Source: Darwinimomas sp045600945
GTDB taxonomy: Bacteria > Bacillota > Clostridia > Lachnospirales > Lachnospiraceae
DNA length: 64,000 nucleotides
Direction of reading: 5' to 3'
NCBI GenBank assembly: GCA_045600945.1
Contig: JAZRYX010000048.1
Coordinates: 1 to 64,000, forward strand
Shown here: piece after piece, positions 1-6,226 of the stretch
Numbering within the stretch: the first letter of the stretch is position 1
How the letters are laid out: each line of letters begins with the position of its first letter
The notes under the pieces: generated by a model
Seen by the model: the letters and a program-made list of their open reading frames with translations, nothing else
What the model was told of the DNA's origin: nothing
The model's database searches: none
Made by a program: the position numbers and the translations under genes

Positions 1-33
1 TTTTCCTGTTACTCTTATAGTTCTTTTTTCCAT
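1..33 (-). CDS. Start of a minus-strand gene, possibly SIMPL-domain (DUF541) protein (partial)
   Basis: Only the first 11 codons (MEKRTIRVTGK) lie in the window; the gene runs off the left edge. The start is supported by a strong GAGGAGG ribosome binding site at about 42-49 on the minus strand, seven to nine bases before the ATG. An opening of this kind (basic, then IRVTGKG) is typical of SIMPL/DUF541 proteins of Clostridia, which are periplasmic or secreted proteins of unclear function. Eleven residues cannot prove the family, so the product name is a guess while the presence of a real start is well supported. Confidence 0.4.
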   Translation of the reverse strand, partial: MEKRTIRVTGK

Positions 34-282
34 AAGGCCAATCCTCCTCGTCTTTATGCAAATTATTCTACATTCCTTGATGTACCAATAACCGGACGGC
101 TATATTCTAAAAAACCCTTAGTTGCTATTCAGAAATCGGCCAAATTCGCATGTATAAACCCTTTCATCTACGTGATATACTATTATTAGTTCTATGATGT
201 ATGAAGAGCTTTATCAGTTGGTCATAAGTTGATAGATAATTCTTTTCAACGAGAATGAATGATGTGAGAAAAGGAGATTGTT

Positions 283-927
283 ATGAAAGAGACTTTCAAA
301 ACTATTTTCAGCAGTTCAAAAGTATTATTAGTATCTTGCCTTATTGGTTGTATTGCGTTCATTATTTCCGGATTATTATATATCAGTGATTATGGTTTGT
401 TCAGTTATTCGCTTCCGATTTTTTGCATATCACTGATATTAATGAGTTTATTAATCTGCTATAAAAACGGGGAAACAAACTGCCAAAAGAGCTTAATGGG
501 TGCTTTGTTGTTTTTCTTATTCGCAGATAATCTAAATATGTTTGCAACATCGCTGGATTACTATGGAATGGGCAATGCCATTACAATCAGAACCGGTATC
601 TCTGTGGTATTAGCTTTGATAATATTCTATAACTACCTGGTTGCACAATCCGATCATATTGGGGTAAAAAAGAGTGTTATTATAAGCCAGGTTACAATTT
701 TTGTAATGTTTATATTCTTCATTGTAAGTTTTATTCAAACATTAAAAGCCGGTGCATTAATGTCTGATATATTTTTCTATATAGCTCAAATTTGTACTTA
801 TATTATGATTGTATGTATAGAAACAAAGGTACAGATCTATAAAGGCATCAGACTAAAATCAAAGTCTGAGGGTACCTGGAATGACGAAGCAAGAATGGAA
901 AATAAGAAAATGTTTAAGTTATGGTAA
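283..927 (+). CDS. Hypothetical integral membrane protein
   Basis: Not recognised. The 214-residue product has about six hydrophobic segments (roughly residues 14-35, 40-60, 70-90, 102-119, 130-150 and 158-178) and a short charged cytoplasmic-looking tail ending KKMFKLW. The ATG follows AAAAGGAGA at proper spacing. No catalytic or transport motif is visible. It is AT-richer than the core genes further right, stands alone with about 120 bp before the next gene, and no clear terminator follows. It may be an accessory gene of the AT-rich left segment; function unknown. Confidence 0.6.
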   Translation: MKETFKTIFSSSKVLLVSCLIGCIAFIISGLLYISDYGLFSYSLPIFCISLILMSLLICYKNGETNCQKSLMGALLFFLFADNLNMFATSLDYYGMGNAITIRTGISVVLALIIFYNYLVAQSDHIGVKKSVIISQVTIFVMFIFFIVSFIQTLKAGALMSDIFFYIAQICTYIMIVCIETKVQIYKGIRLKSKSEGTWNDEARMENKKMFKLW

Positions 928-979
928 TAATCCTTTTATACTGGCGTCCGGGGGCATGGTGGTATACTTACTATACATG

Positions 980-1010
980 AGGATTAAATCCTATTGAGCA
1001 TGGATATAAT
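980..1010 (+). promoter_or_regulatory. Putative promoter with palindrome for the surface-protein gene
   Basis: A perfect TATAAT lies at 1005-1010, 38 bases before the surface-protein start. The expected -35 region (about 982-988) has no consensus match but is covered by a perfect 13-bp palindrome AGGATTAAATCCT (980-992). A second inverted repeat, GTATA-N5-TATAC, lies at 962-976. A poor -35 overlaid by a palindrome fits activator or repressor control; that is inference. Confidence 0.4.
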
Positions 1011-1047
1011 CAAAGAATAAAAAAATCTTTTATGAAGGGATTTTCAA

Positions 1048-3360
1048 ATGATGAAAAGGAAGATTACGGCATTTTTTTTGGCAGTTTTAATGATTGTTTC
1101 GCTTCTGCCCACTTCGGCATTTGCCGCACCATTAAACTGTGCAAAACCAGCTGCAGAGTCAGAATCTGCAAAGGTTACAGGCACCTGGAGCATGGATGCC
1201 GAAGGAAAATGGAGTTTTCGTTCACAGGACGGAGTTGCAAGAGATGGATGGTATTATCTGAATACGACCAACAAAGCAACAGATTATAACTGGTTCCATT
1301 TTACAAACGGGGTGATGAACACAGGATGGGTACAGGATAAGAGAGATCCGTCTGTCTGGTACTACACCGGAGAAACAAAGGACAGCAGCGAAGGCAGGCT
1401 TGTGAGAGGCTGGGCAACAGATCCTCGAGACGGAAAGAGGTATTATCTTGATTCATCGACAGGCATCATGTGTCATGGCTGGAAGCAGATTGACGGAGTA
1501 TGGTATTACTTCGGGGAGAAACAGTATGCAAATGCATCACATCCGTATGGCGCTATGTATGTTAATGAGAGGACACCAGACGGATATTATGTCGGCTCAA
1601 ACGGAGCATGGCAGCAGAATACAAGCAGCGGAGGTAGCAGCAGTCGCAAACCTGATCCGGCTCCGACAGCTTACAATGTCACCCCGCAGGTACAGGGTGA
1701 CCACGGCACGGCAACCGTAAAGGTTGGAGACGGAGAACCTACATCCGAAACTACACAGGCTGTCAAGGGAACAAAACTTGTCTTTACGGCAATACCTGCT
1801 GACGGCTATGAATTTGAGTATTGGGAGGTTGTATCCGGTGGCATTGATATTGAAGCTTCCAAGACAAATAACCCGATAAATCTCACTATGCCAGAAACGG
1901 CACTGACGCTGAAAGCACACTTCAAGGCAGTTGTACCTTCTACCTTCAAGGCAGTATACGACACCACCAGTGATGCGAATACCCTGACATTCTACTATGA
2001 TACGGTAGACCACAGCGGAGAGCACATCACTGTTTACGACAATCTCCCGACTGCGGCAACAAAGGATAGCGATTGGGGCTACAACGAAATTCGCGAGGAC
2101 ATAAAGAGCGTTGCAATTGATAGTTCCGTTGCAAGCTATGACGACCTCACCTCCACAGCATATATGTTCTCTTACATGAATAACGCCGAGAGCATCAGCG
2201 GTGCGGAGTATTTGGACGTCTCCAATGTAACGAATATGTACTATATGTTCGGACGCTACGGCTATTCTTCCACCGCGCTGACCGACGTGCCGAATGTGAG
2301 CAATTGGGACACCTCAAATGTGACGGATATGTCCTCTATGTTCTACGATTACGGAGAATGCTCCCAAAAACTGGAAGACGTGCCGAATGTGAGCAATTGG
2401 GACACCTCAAATGTGACGTATATGTCCTCTATGTTCTACGATTACGGAGAACTCTCCCAAAAACTGGAAGACGTGCCGAATGTGAGCAATTGGGACACCT
2501 CGAATGTGACGAGTATGTACTGTATGTTCTACTGTTACGGCAACACCTCCACCGAGCTGAACTTCACCCTCGACCTTTCCAAGTGGAGTGTTGCGAAGGT
2601 GACGAGCTATAACTATATGTTCGACAGTGCCGGTACAAAAGCAGCCACATGGGAAGTCACCATCCCGGCAAAGACAGGCGCGCAGGCTAACGATGGGACA
2701 CACTGGTATGTTGGCGATGGTACCAATACGAACAAGTACATCGCTCCGGCAAAAGACAAGCAATTTACATTGTATACACCGGCACCGACAATCAGTAAAG
2801 TAGAAGATGTACTTGCAACAGTTGAGGACTTCCCGACCTCAGAGGAAAAAGCATGGAAGAATGGTGAAGTTAATTGTTGCTACAAGAATAGTGATTATCT
2901 CCATCTTCAATCCGGAAAACCTACATTCGATCTTCCTCTGACAACAGCCGTGAGCGGAAGCGGTGATGATTTTACTTGTTCCTATAACAGTGTTACTTTC
3001 ACCTTCAATATGGAAGAGGGTAAACTGACTTCTATCGAGGTTGAAGGGAATGGATTCTTAGACGGCACCTACGCACCGGCGGCACCGGCAATGCTTACAA
3101 TGATGGCTCTGCCAAATCTTGACAAACAGGTTGATGAGACTATTACGACTGAGATAGAAGAAAATGAACCTGAGGAGAAGAAAACCGGAGAACCGATTCA
3201 GCCGGAGGAAGCCTTGACAGAGGAAAAGATTGCGACAGAAGATAATGATCCGGTCATAGAAGAACCTGCTCCAGAACCCGAGGAGAAAATGACCGATGAC
3301 CAGGTTCAGCCTGAAGAAGTCGTGGAAGAGGAACCGATTAATACAGAGACAACGGAATAA
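1048..3360 (+). CDS. Secreted surface protein with cell-wall-binding repeats and DUF285 (BspA-like) repeats
   Basis: The 770-residue protein begins with a signal peptide (basic start, hydrophobic core, cleavage near TSAFA/A, residue 27). Residues about 45-195 carry Trp/Tyr/Gly-rich repeats of the cell-wall or choline-binding type (GWYYL, GWVQD, GWATD, GVWYYFG, then TPDGYYVGSNGAW). A Ser/Gly/Pro linker leads to a beta-rich bacterial repeat domain (about 209-293, ending LTLKAHFKA). Residues about 330-580 are DUF285-type repeats (DTSNVTxMxxMF), including three 31-residue near-identical copies. The last 70 residues are very Glu/Pro-rich. No LPXTG motif or C-terminal anchor is seen, so retention would depend on the binding repeats. 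GAAGGGA precedes the start; an adjacent ATG at 1051 is an alternative. Probable role: adhesion or host/matrix interaction (inference). Confidence 0.8.
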   Translation: MMKRKITAFFLAVLMIVSLLPTSAFAAPLNCAKPAAESESAKVTGTWSMDAEGKWSFRSQDGVARDGWYYLNTTNKATDYNWFHFTNGVMNTGWVQDKRDPSVWYYTGETKDSSEGRLVRGWATDPRDGKRYYLDSSTGIMCHGWKQIDGVWYYFGEKQYANASHPYGAMYVNERTPDGYYVGSNGAWQQNTSSGGSSSRKPDPAPTAYNVTPQVQGDHGTATVKVGDGEPTSETTQAVKGTKLVFTAIPADGYEFEYWEVVSGGIDIEASKTNNPINLTMPETALTLKAHFKAVVPSTFKAVYDTTSDANTLTFYYDTVDHSGEHITVYDNLPTAATKDSDWGYNEIREDIKSVAIDSSVASYDDLTSTAYMFSYMNNAESISGAEYLDVSNVTNMYYMFGRYGYSSTALTDVPNVSNWDTSNVTDMSSMFYDYGECSQKLEDVPNVSNWDTSNVTYMSSMFYDYGELSQKLEDVPNVSNWDTSNVTSMYCMFYCYGNTSTELNFTLDLSKWSVAKVTSYNYMFDSAGTKAATWEVTIPAKTGAQANDGTHWYVGDGTNTNKYIAPAKDKQFTLYTPAPTISKVEDVLATVEDFPTSEEKAWKNGEVNCCYKNSDYLHLQSGKPTFDLPLTTAVSGSGDDFTCSYNSVTFTFNMEEGKLTSIEVEGNGFLDGTYAPAAPAMLTMMALPNLDKQVDETITTEIEENEPEEKKTGEPIQPEEALTEEKIATEDNDPVIEEPAPEPEEKMTDDQVQPEEVVEEEPINTETTE
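2284..2562 (+). repeat. Three tandem 93-bp coding repeats
   Basis: Units begin at 2284, 2377 and 2470, each with GACGTGCCGAATGTGAGC. Each encodes 31 residues of the form DVPNVSNWDTSNVT-x-MSSMFYDYG. Units 1 and 2 are almost identical; unit 3 diverges in its second half (STELNF). A more diverged unit precedes them (DVSNVTNMYYMF). The period is a multiple of three, so copy-number change keeps the frame. Confidence 0.9.
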
Positions 3361-3379
3361 GCATATTGTGTTTATTACC

Positions 3380-3414
3380 ACAAGGCGGAGAAGAATAAAC
3401 CCTCTCCGCCTTGT
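3380..3414. terminator. Strong hairpin after the surface-protein gene
   Basis: A perfect 12-bp stem ACAAGGCGGAGA (3380-3391) / TCTCCGCCTTGT (3403-3414) with an 11-base loop starts 20 bases after the stop codon. No T-tract follows on the + strand, so it may be an inefficient terminator or an RNA-stabilising hairpin. Confidence 0.5.
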
Positions 3415-3520
3415 CTCAGTTATGGCATATCATCTGAGAATTTCCGTTGTCGTTTATCGTATTGACATATTGTATCAACGATATTCTGTGATTATCAAGA
3501 TTGTAGTAACCGGCTGAAAG

Positions 3521-3548
3521 TTGACATTTTCGGAGAAAATACTATAAT
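3521..3548 (+). promoter_or_regulatory. Consensus promoter of the abiEi-abiEii pair
   Basis: Perfect TTGACA (3521-3526) and TATAAT (3543-3548) are separated by 16 bp. The expected start of transcription is near 3555, giving a short leader. An inverted repeat TTGAAA-N7-TTTCAA (3553-3571) sits on the start site and could be where the antitoxin represses its own operon, as AbiEi proteins are known to do. Confidence 0.8.
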
Positions 3549-3584
3549 AAACTTGAAAAGTGATATTTCAAAAATGTGAGTAAT

Positions 3585-4202
3585 ATGTTATACGATAATC
3601 TGTGCAAACAATATGATAAAGGGGAACCGATTTTCCTGAGTGAAGTAAAAGGATCATCAAGAGAATCCGTACGACAGGAAATGAAGAAACTGACTGATTC
3701 CGGCAAACTTATGCGCCTATCAAACGGCGTATATTTCCTGCCGTATGTTACTATACTCGGAACTCCCGGAAAGGTATCAATAGATAAATACCTTGATAAG
3801 AAGTACCTCCGATGCGGCAAAAAAACAAAAGGGTATGTTACCGGCCTTCAACTTGCCAATATGTACGGTTTTACAACTCAGAATCCGTCATGGATTGAAA
3901 TACGTTCAAATGAAGCCACAACGGCACAAAGAAAACTTGATATTGACGGAAGAAAAATCGTTCTATACAAGCCGTATGCTGAAATTAATGACGAAAATTC
4001 CGGAGCGCTTATGTTTCTGGATTTGATGGCAGATATTGATAAATACAGCGAAATCTCAGGAAATGAGTTAAAAACTAAGCTTAGAGGCTTTGTATCTCAG
4101 ATAGGGGTAGACTTTAATAAAGTAAAAGAATACATTGGGCTGTATCCATGCAAGGTTTATAAGAATATATACGAAGGAGGTTTGATGAATGAATTGGTAT
4201 AG
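3585..4202 (+). CDS. AbiEi-type antitoxin / transcriptional regulator (DUF6088-like)
   Basis: The approximately 205-residue protein has the layout of type IV antitoxins of the AbiEi group. An N-terminal winged-helix region (residues about 1-70) includes SRESVRQEMKKLTDSGKL and the wing-like NGVYFLP; a C-terminal domain holds GYVTGLQLANMYG. The known role is repression of the operon and neutralisation of the AbiEii nucleotidyltransferase toxin. The downstream toxin gene overlaps its end by 14 bp, typical of coupled pairs. The start is uncertain: ATG 3585 has only a weak GTGAG ahead of it, and a GTG at 3576 in the same frame would add three residues (MSN). The consensus promoter about 30 bp upstream supports either. 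Confidence 0.8.
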   Translation: MLYDNLCKQYDKGEPIFLSEVKGSSRESVRQEMKKLTDSGKLMRLSNGVYFLPYVTILGTPGKVSIDKYLDKKYLRCGKKTKGYVTGLQLANMYGFTTQNPSWIEIRSNEATTAQRKLDIDGRKIVLYKPYAEINDENSGALMFLDLMADIDKYSEISGNELKTKLRGFVSQIGVDFNKVKEYIGLYPCKVYKNIYEGGLMNELV

Positions 4203-5085
4203 TGATTATAAAACTGAATGGAAAGAAATCATAGAAACAGTATCTTTAGAAACAAAACGGACTGTGCTGATGGTTGAAAAAGATACAATACAGACGATGT
4301 TTCTCAATGAACTGTCAAAAGAGACCGTACCTTTTGTGTTTAAAGGCGGAACCAGTTTATCAAAAGCATTTAACCTGATAAAACGCTTTTCAGAAGATAT
4401 AGATCTGTCCATAAATAGACCAATTACGCAGTCTGAAAGAAAATCAACAAAGAAAATCATCATAGGAATATGCGAGAGACTGGGAATGGTTTTTAGTAAT
4501 CCTGATGATGTATTTTCCAACCATGACTACAATAAATATATTTTCACATATGAATCTCTATTTACTGACGTTCCGCAGGAAATCATTATAGAAACCAGTT
4601 ATTATTTGACTGCATTTCCTTGCGAAAAGCTGAAAGTACATAGCTTTGTTATGGATTTCTGCAGGGAAAACGAAATAACTTTTCCGATTCCGTTTGAAGC
4701 AGCAGGCTGCACAATTAGTGTTCAAGCACTTGAGCGTACTTTAATTGATAAAGTATTTGCTGTTTGTGATTATCGGATTCAAGATATGCAGGATAGAGAC
4801 TCAAGGCATCTTTATGATATATACAAACTGCTGACACGGGTAAAACTGAATGATAGGATAAAGCCATTAATAAAAGAAGTTCGTTTAGATCGTCTAAAAC
4901 TGAAAAACAATCCTGCTGCATTACCACAATATAATATTACAGAAATGCTTTATGAAATCATTGAAAGCAGATTTTATGAAACTGACTATAGAGACATCAC
5001 AGTTAAACTTCTTTATGAAGATGTATCTTATGATGCGGCGGTAGAAAATGGAATAGCCATAATTGCCAAGTCAGCATTGTTCTAA
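4189..5085 (+). CDS. AbiEii/AbiGii-family nucleotidyltransferase toxin
   Basis: The 298-residue protein carries the DNA polymerase-beta-like nucleotidyltransferase signature of AbiEii toxins: GGTSLSKAF (about 53-61) followed by the metal-binding acidic pair in SEDIDLS (68-74). Later blocks (ALERTLIDKVFAVCDYR, RDSRHLYDIYKL) are also family-typical. AbiE systems act as type IV toxin-antitoxins and give abortive phage infection in streptococci; the Mycobacterium relative MenT modifies tRNA 3' ends. It has an AAGGAGG site (about 4173-4180) and overlaps the antitoxin gene. The reading frame is intact and full length, so the system is probably functional. Confidence 0.87.
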   Translation: MNWYSDYKTEWKEIIETVSLETKRTVLMVEKDTIQTMFLNELSKETVPFVFKGGTSLSKAFNLIKRFSEDIDLSINRPITQSERKSTKKIIIGICERLGMVFSNPDDVFSNHDYNKYIFTYESLFTDVPQEIIIETSYYLTAFPCEKLKVHSFVMDFCRENEITFPIPFEAAGCTISVQALERTLIDKVFAVCDYRIQDMQDRDSRHLYDIYKLLTRVKLNDRIKPLIKEVRLDRLKLKNNPAALPQYNITEMLYEIIESRFYETDYRDITVKLLYEDVSYDAAVENGIAIIAKSALF

Positions 5086-5239
5086 AATATATTTTTATTC
5101 TTGACCATCGTTTTATGAAAAAGTATCCTGATATAACTCATCTTTGATGGACATTCTGATAGGGTGATATTGGATCCGATCCATCCAAAATCTTCCAGGG
5201 GTCCGTCTGCCTTCGAGAGTTTTATGTAAAGCAATGTGC

Positions 5240-5268
5240 TTGCAAAATGCTTTATGATGTTTTATACT
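5240..5268 (+). promoter_or_regulatory. Promoter of the relB-DUF2442 unit
   Basis: TTGCAA (5240-5245) and TATACT (5263-5268) are separated by 17 bp. The predicted transcript would begin near 5275, just before the GAGGAGG ribosome binding site, giving a leader of about 20 bases. Confidence 0.6.
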
Positions 5269-5293
5269 ATTACCGGTTGAGGAGGTGCATATC

Positions 5294-5557
5294 ATGGCAC
5301 AGGCAGTATTAGTTAATTTCAGACTTGATGAGAATGATAAAAAGGGAATGGAGCAGGTTTGTAACGAGATAGGAATATCTATGTCTGCTGCATTTACTAT
5401 ATTTGCAAAGAAAGTAAGCAGGGAAAAACGCATTCCTTTTGAACTTAATGTAGATCCGTTTTATTCAGAAGAAAACATGGATAAACTTAAGAAGATTCTT
5501 GCGGATATGAATTCCGGAAAGAACATGGCCGAGCATGAACTGATAGAGGTGGATTGA
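5294..5557 (+). CDS. RelB/DinJ-family antitoxin
   Basis: The 87-residue protein begins MAQAVLVNFRLDENDK, the beta strand of a ribbon-helix-helix DNA-binding domain, continues with IGISMSAAFTIFAKKV and has RIPFELN before a helical toxin-binding tail: the standard RelB/DinJ plan. The start is ATG 5294, eight bases after GAGGAGG; an in-frame GTG at 5285 lies inside that ribosome binding site and is rejected. No RelE/YafQ-type toxin follows; only a 13-codon open frame (MHSQIIGKLPPLV, 5556-5597, overlapping the stop as TGATG) separates it from the DUF2442 gene. Confidence 0.85.
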   Translation: MAQAVLVNFRLDENDKKGMEQVCNEIGISMSAAFTIFAKKVSREKRIPFELNVDPFYSEENMDKLKKILADMNSGKNMAEHELIEVD

Positions 5558-5608
5558 TGCATAGTCAGATAATAGGCAAGTTGCCGCCGCTCGTATAAAG
5601 GAGGAGCA

Positions 5609-5857
5609 ATGATACCGAGAATAAAAAAATTAATACCTTTGGAGGATTATACATTAAGGGTATCTTTTGATGATAATAAGGAAGTCCTATATGATGTAAA
5701 AGAAGATATTAACCAGATTCCGCAGTATGAGCTTTTGAAAACGCAAAAGGGATTGTTTAATAACGCAAATCTTGACCAGAGTAGGACGGTGGTATACTGG
5801 ACAGATGATATTGATCTTCCAAGCGATGCTATATATGAATATGGGTTGAAAATATAG
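5609..5857 (+). CDS. DUF2442 domain protein
   Basis: An 82-residue protein matching the DUF2442 pattern throughout: LEDYTLRVSFDDNKEVLYDV, then GLFNNA, RTVVYW and DIDLPSDAIYEYG at the end. Function is not established; such genes commonly sit beside RelB-like or DUF4160 genes and are suspected toxin-antitoxin components. It follows the relB-like gene by 51 bp and has its own strong AAAGGAGGAG site. The DUF4160 gene often found between the two is absent. A terminator follows at 5915. Confidence 0.8.
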   Translation: MIPRIKKLIPLEDYTLRVSFDDNKEVLYDVKEDINQIPQYELLKTQKGLFNNANLDQSRTVVYWTDDIDLPSDAIYEYGLKI

Positions 5858-5914
5858 TGTCAAAATGAATAAAAAGTATAAGCATAAGAAACGGGAGAAA
5901 TGTTTTAATCAGAG

Positions 5915-5943
5915 CAGGGCTGGCTACGGCTGGTCCTGTTTTT
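5915..5943 (+). terminator. Rho-independent terminator with UACG tetraloop
   Basis: CAGGGCTGGC (5915-5924) and GCTGGTCCTG (5929-5938) form a 10-bp RNA stem with three G-U pairs, closed by a TACG loop (C-UACG-G, the stable UNCG class) and followed by TTTTT. It ends the relB-DUF2442 transcript. Confidence 0.75.
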
Positions 5944-5988
5944 GATTCGGGCAAGATAAATTATCGTTTTATTCCTGCAATAAAAAAA

Positions 5989-6062
5989 TCGGAGTGACAA
6001 GACTTGAACTTGCGACCTCTTGACCCCCAGTCAAGCGCCCTACCAAGCTGGGCCACACCCCG
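5989..6062 (-). tRNA. tRNA-Pro (anticodon GGG)
   Basis: The minus strand folds into a full cloverleaf: acceptor CGGGGTG / CACTCCG with discriminator A, D-loop with AGCTTGGTAG, anticodon arm CTTGA-CTGGGGG-TCAAG giving anticodon GGG with G37, and T-loop GTTCAAG. CCA is not encoded. The promoter lies directly upstream (6072-6101). Confidence 0.93.
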
Positions 6063-6071
6063 ATTGGAAAC

Positions 6072-6101
6072 ATTATATCAGAAAACATACCGGAGTGACA
6101 A
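6072..6101 (-). promoter_or_regulatory. Promoter of tRNA-Pro
   Basis: On the minus strand, TTGTCA (6101-6096) and TATAAT (6077-6072) are separated by 18 bp, with an extended TGA directly before the -10. The predicted start is about three bases upstream of the mature tRNA. The -35 lies within an inverted repeat (6093-6117) shared with the divergent hipA promoter. Confidence 0.75.
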
Positions 6102-6117
6102 GTGTTCCTTGTCACTC
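6093..6117. repeat. Perfect 10-bp inverted repeat between divergent tRNA-Pro and hipA promoters
   Basis: GAGTGACAAG (6093-6102) and CTTGTCACTC (6108-6117) flank a 5-base spacer. The 12 bases 6091-6102 (CGGAGTGACAAG) are identical to 5990-6001, the 3' end of the neighbouring tRNA gene in the same orientation. It overlaps the tRNA -35 and abuts the hipA -35. It may be an operator, or the scar of a recombination involving the tRNA end. Confidence 0.8.
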
Positions 6118-6146
6118 TTGACTTGTTTATTAGCCCATTATATAAT
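6118..6146 (+). promoter_or_regulatory. Promoter of the hipA-capA unit
   Basis: TTGACT (6118-6123) and TATAAT (6141-6146) are separated by 17 bp. The predicted start near 6153 leaves a leader of about 74 bases that contains CGAACGGCT twice (6166-6174, 6205-6213), the second inside a small hairpin AGCC-GAAC-GGCT. Confidence 0.8.
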
Positions 6147-6226
6147 TAACATGTATTAAATGGTGCGAACGGCTTATTATTCGCCTTGCAAAACAAAACA
6201 TAGCCGAACGGCTAAATGCGAAAATT

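Noticed and set aside
2407..2763. Minus-strand and other-frame open frames through the tandem repeats
   Set aside because: They mirror the 93-bp repeat structure of the surface-protein gene and have no start signals.
5113..5433. Minus-strand open frame of 106 codons across the relB-like gene and its promoter
   Set aside because: It overlaps the well-supported relB-like gene antisense, has no ribosome site and no recognisable family; its C-terminal 40 codons could at most be an old gene fragment.
5556..5597. 13-codon frame MHSQIIGKLPPLV between the relB-like and DUF2442 genes
   Set aside because: Too short to support as a gene; mentioned only as a possible remnant or coupling peptide.
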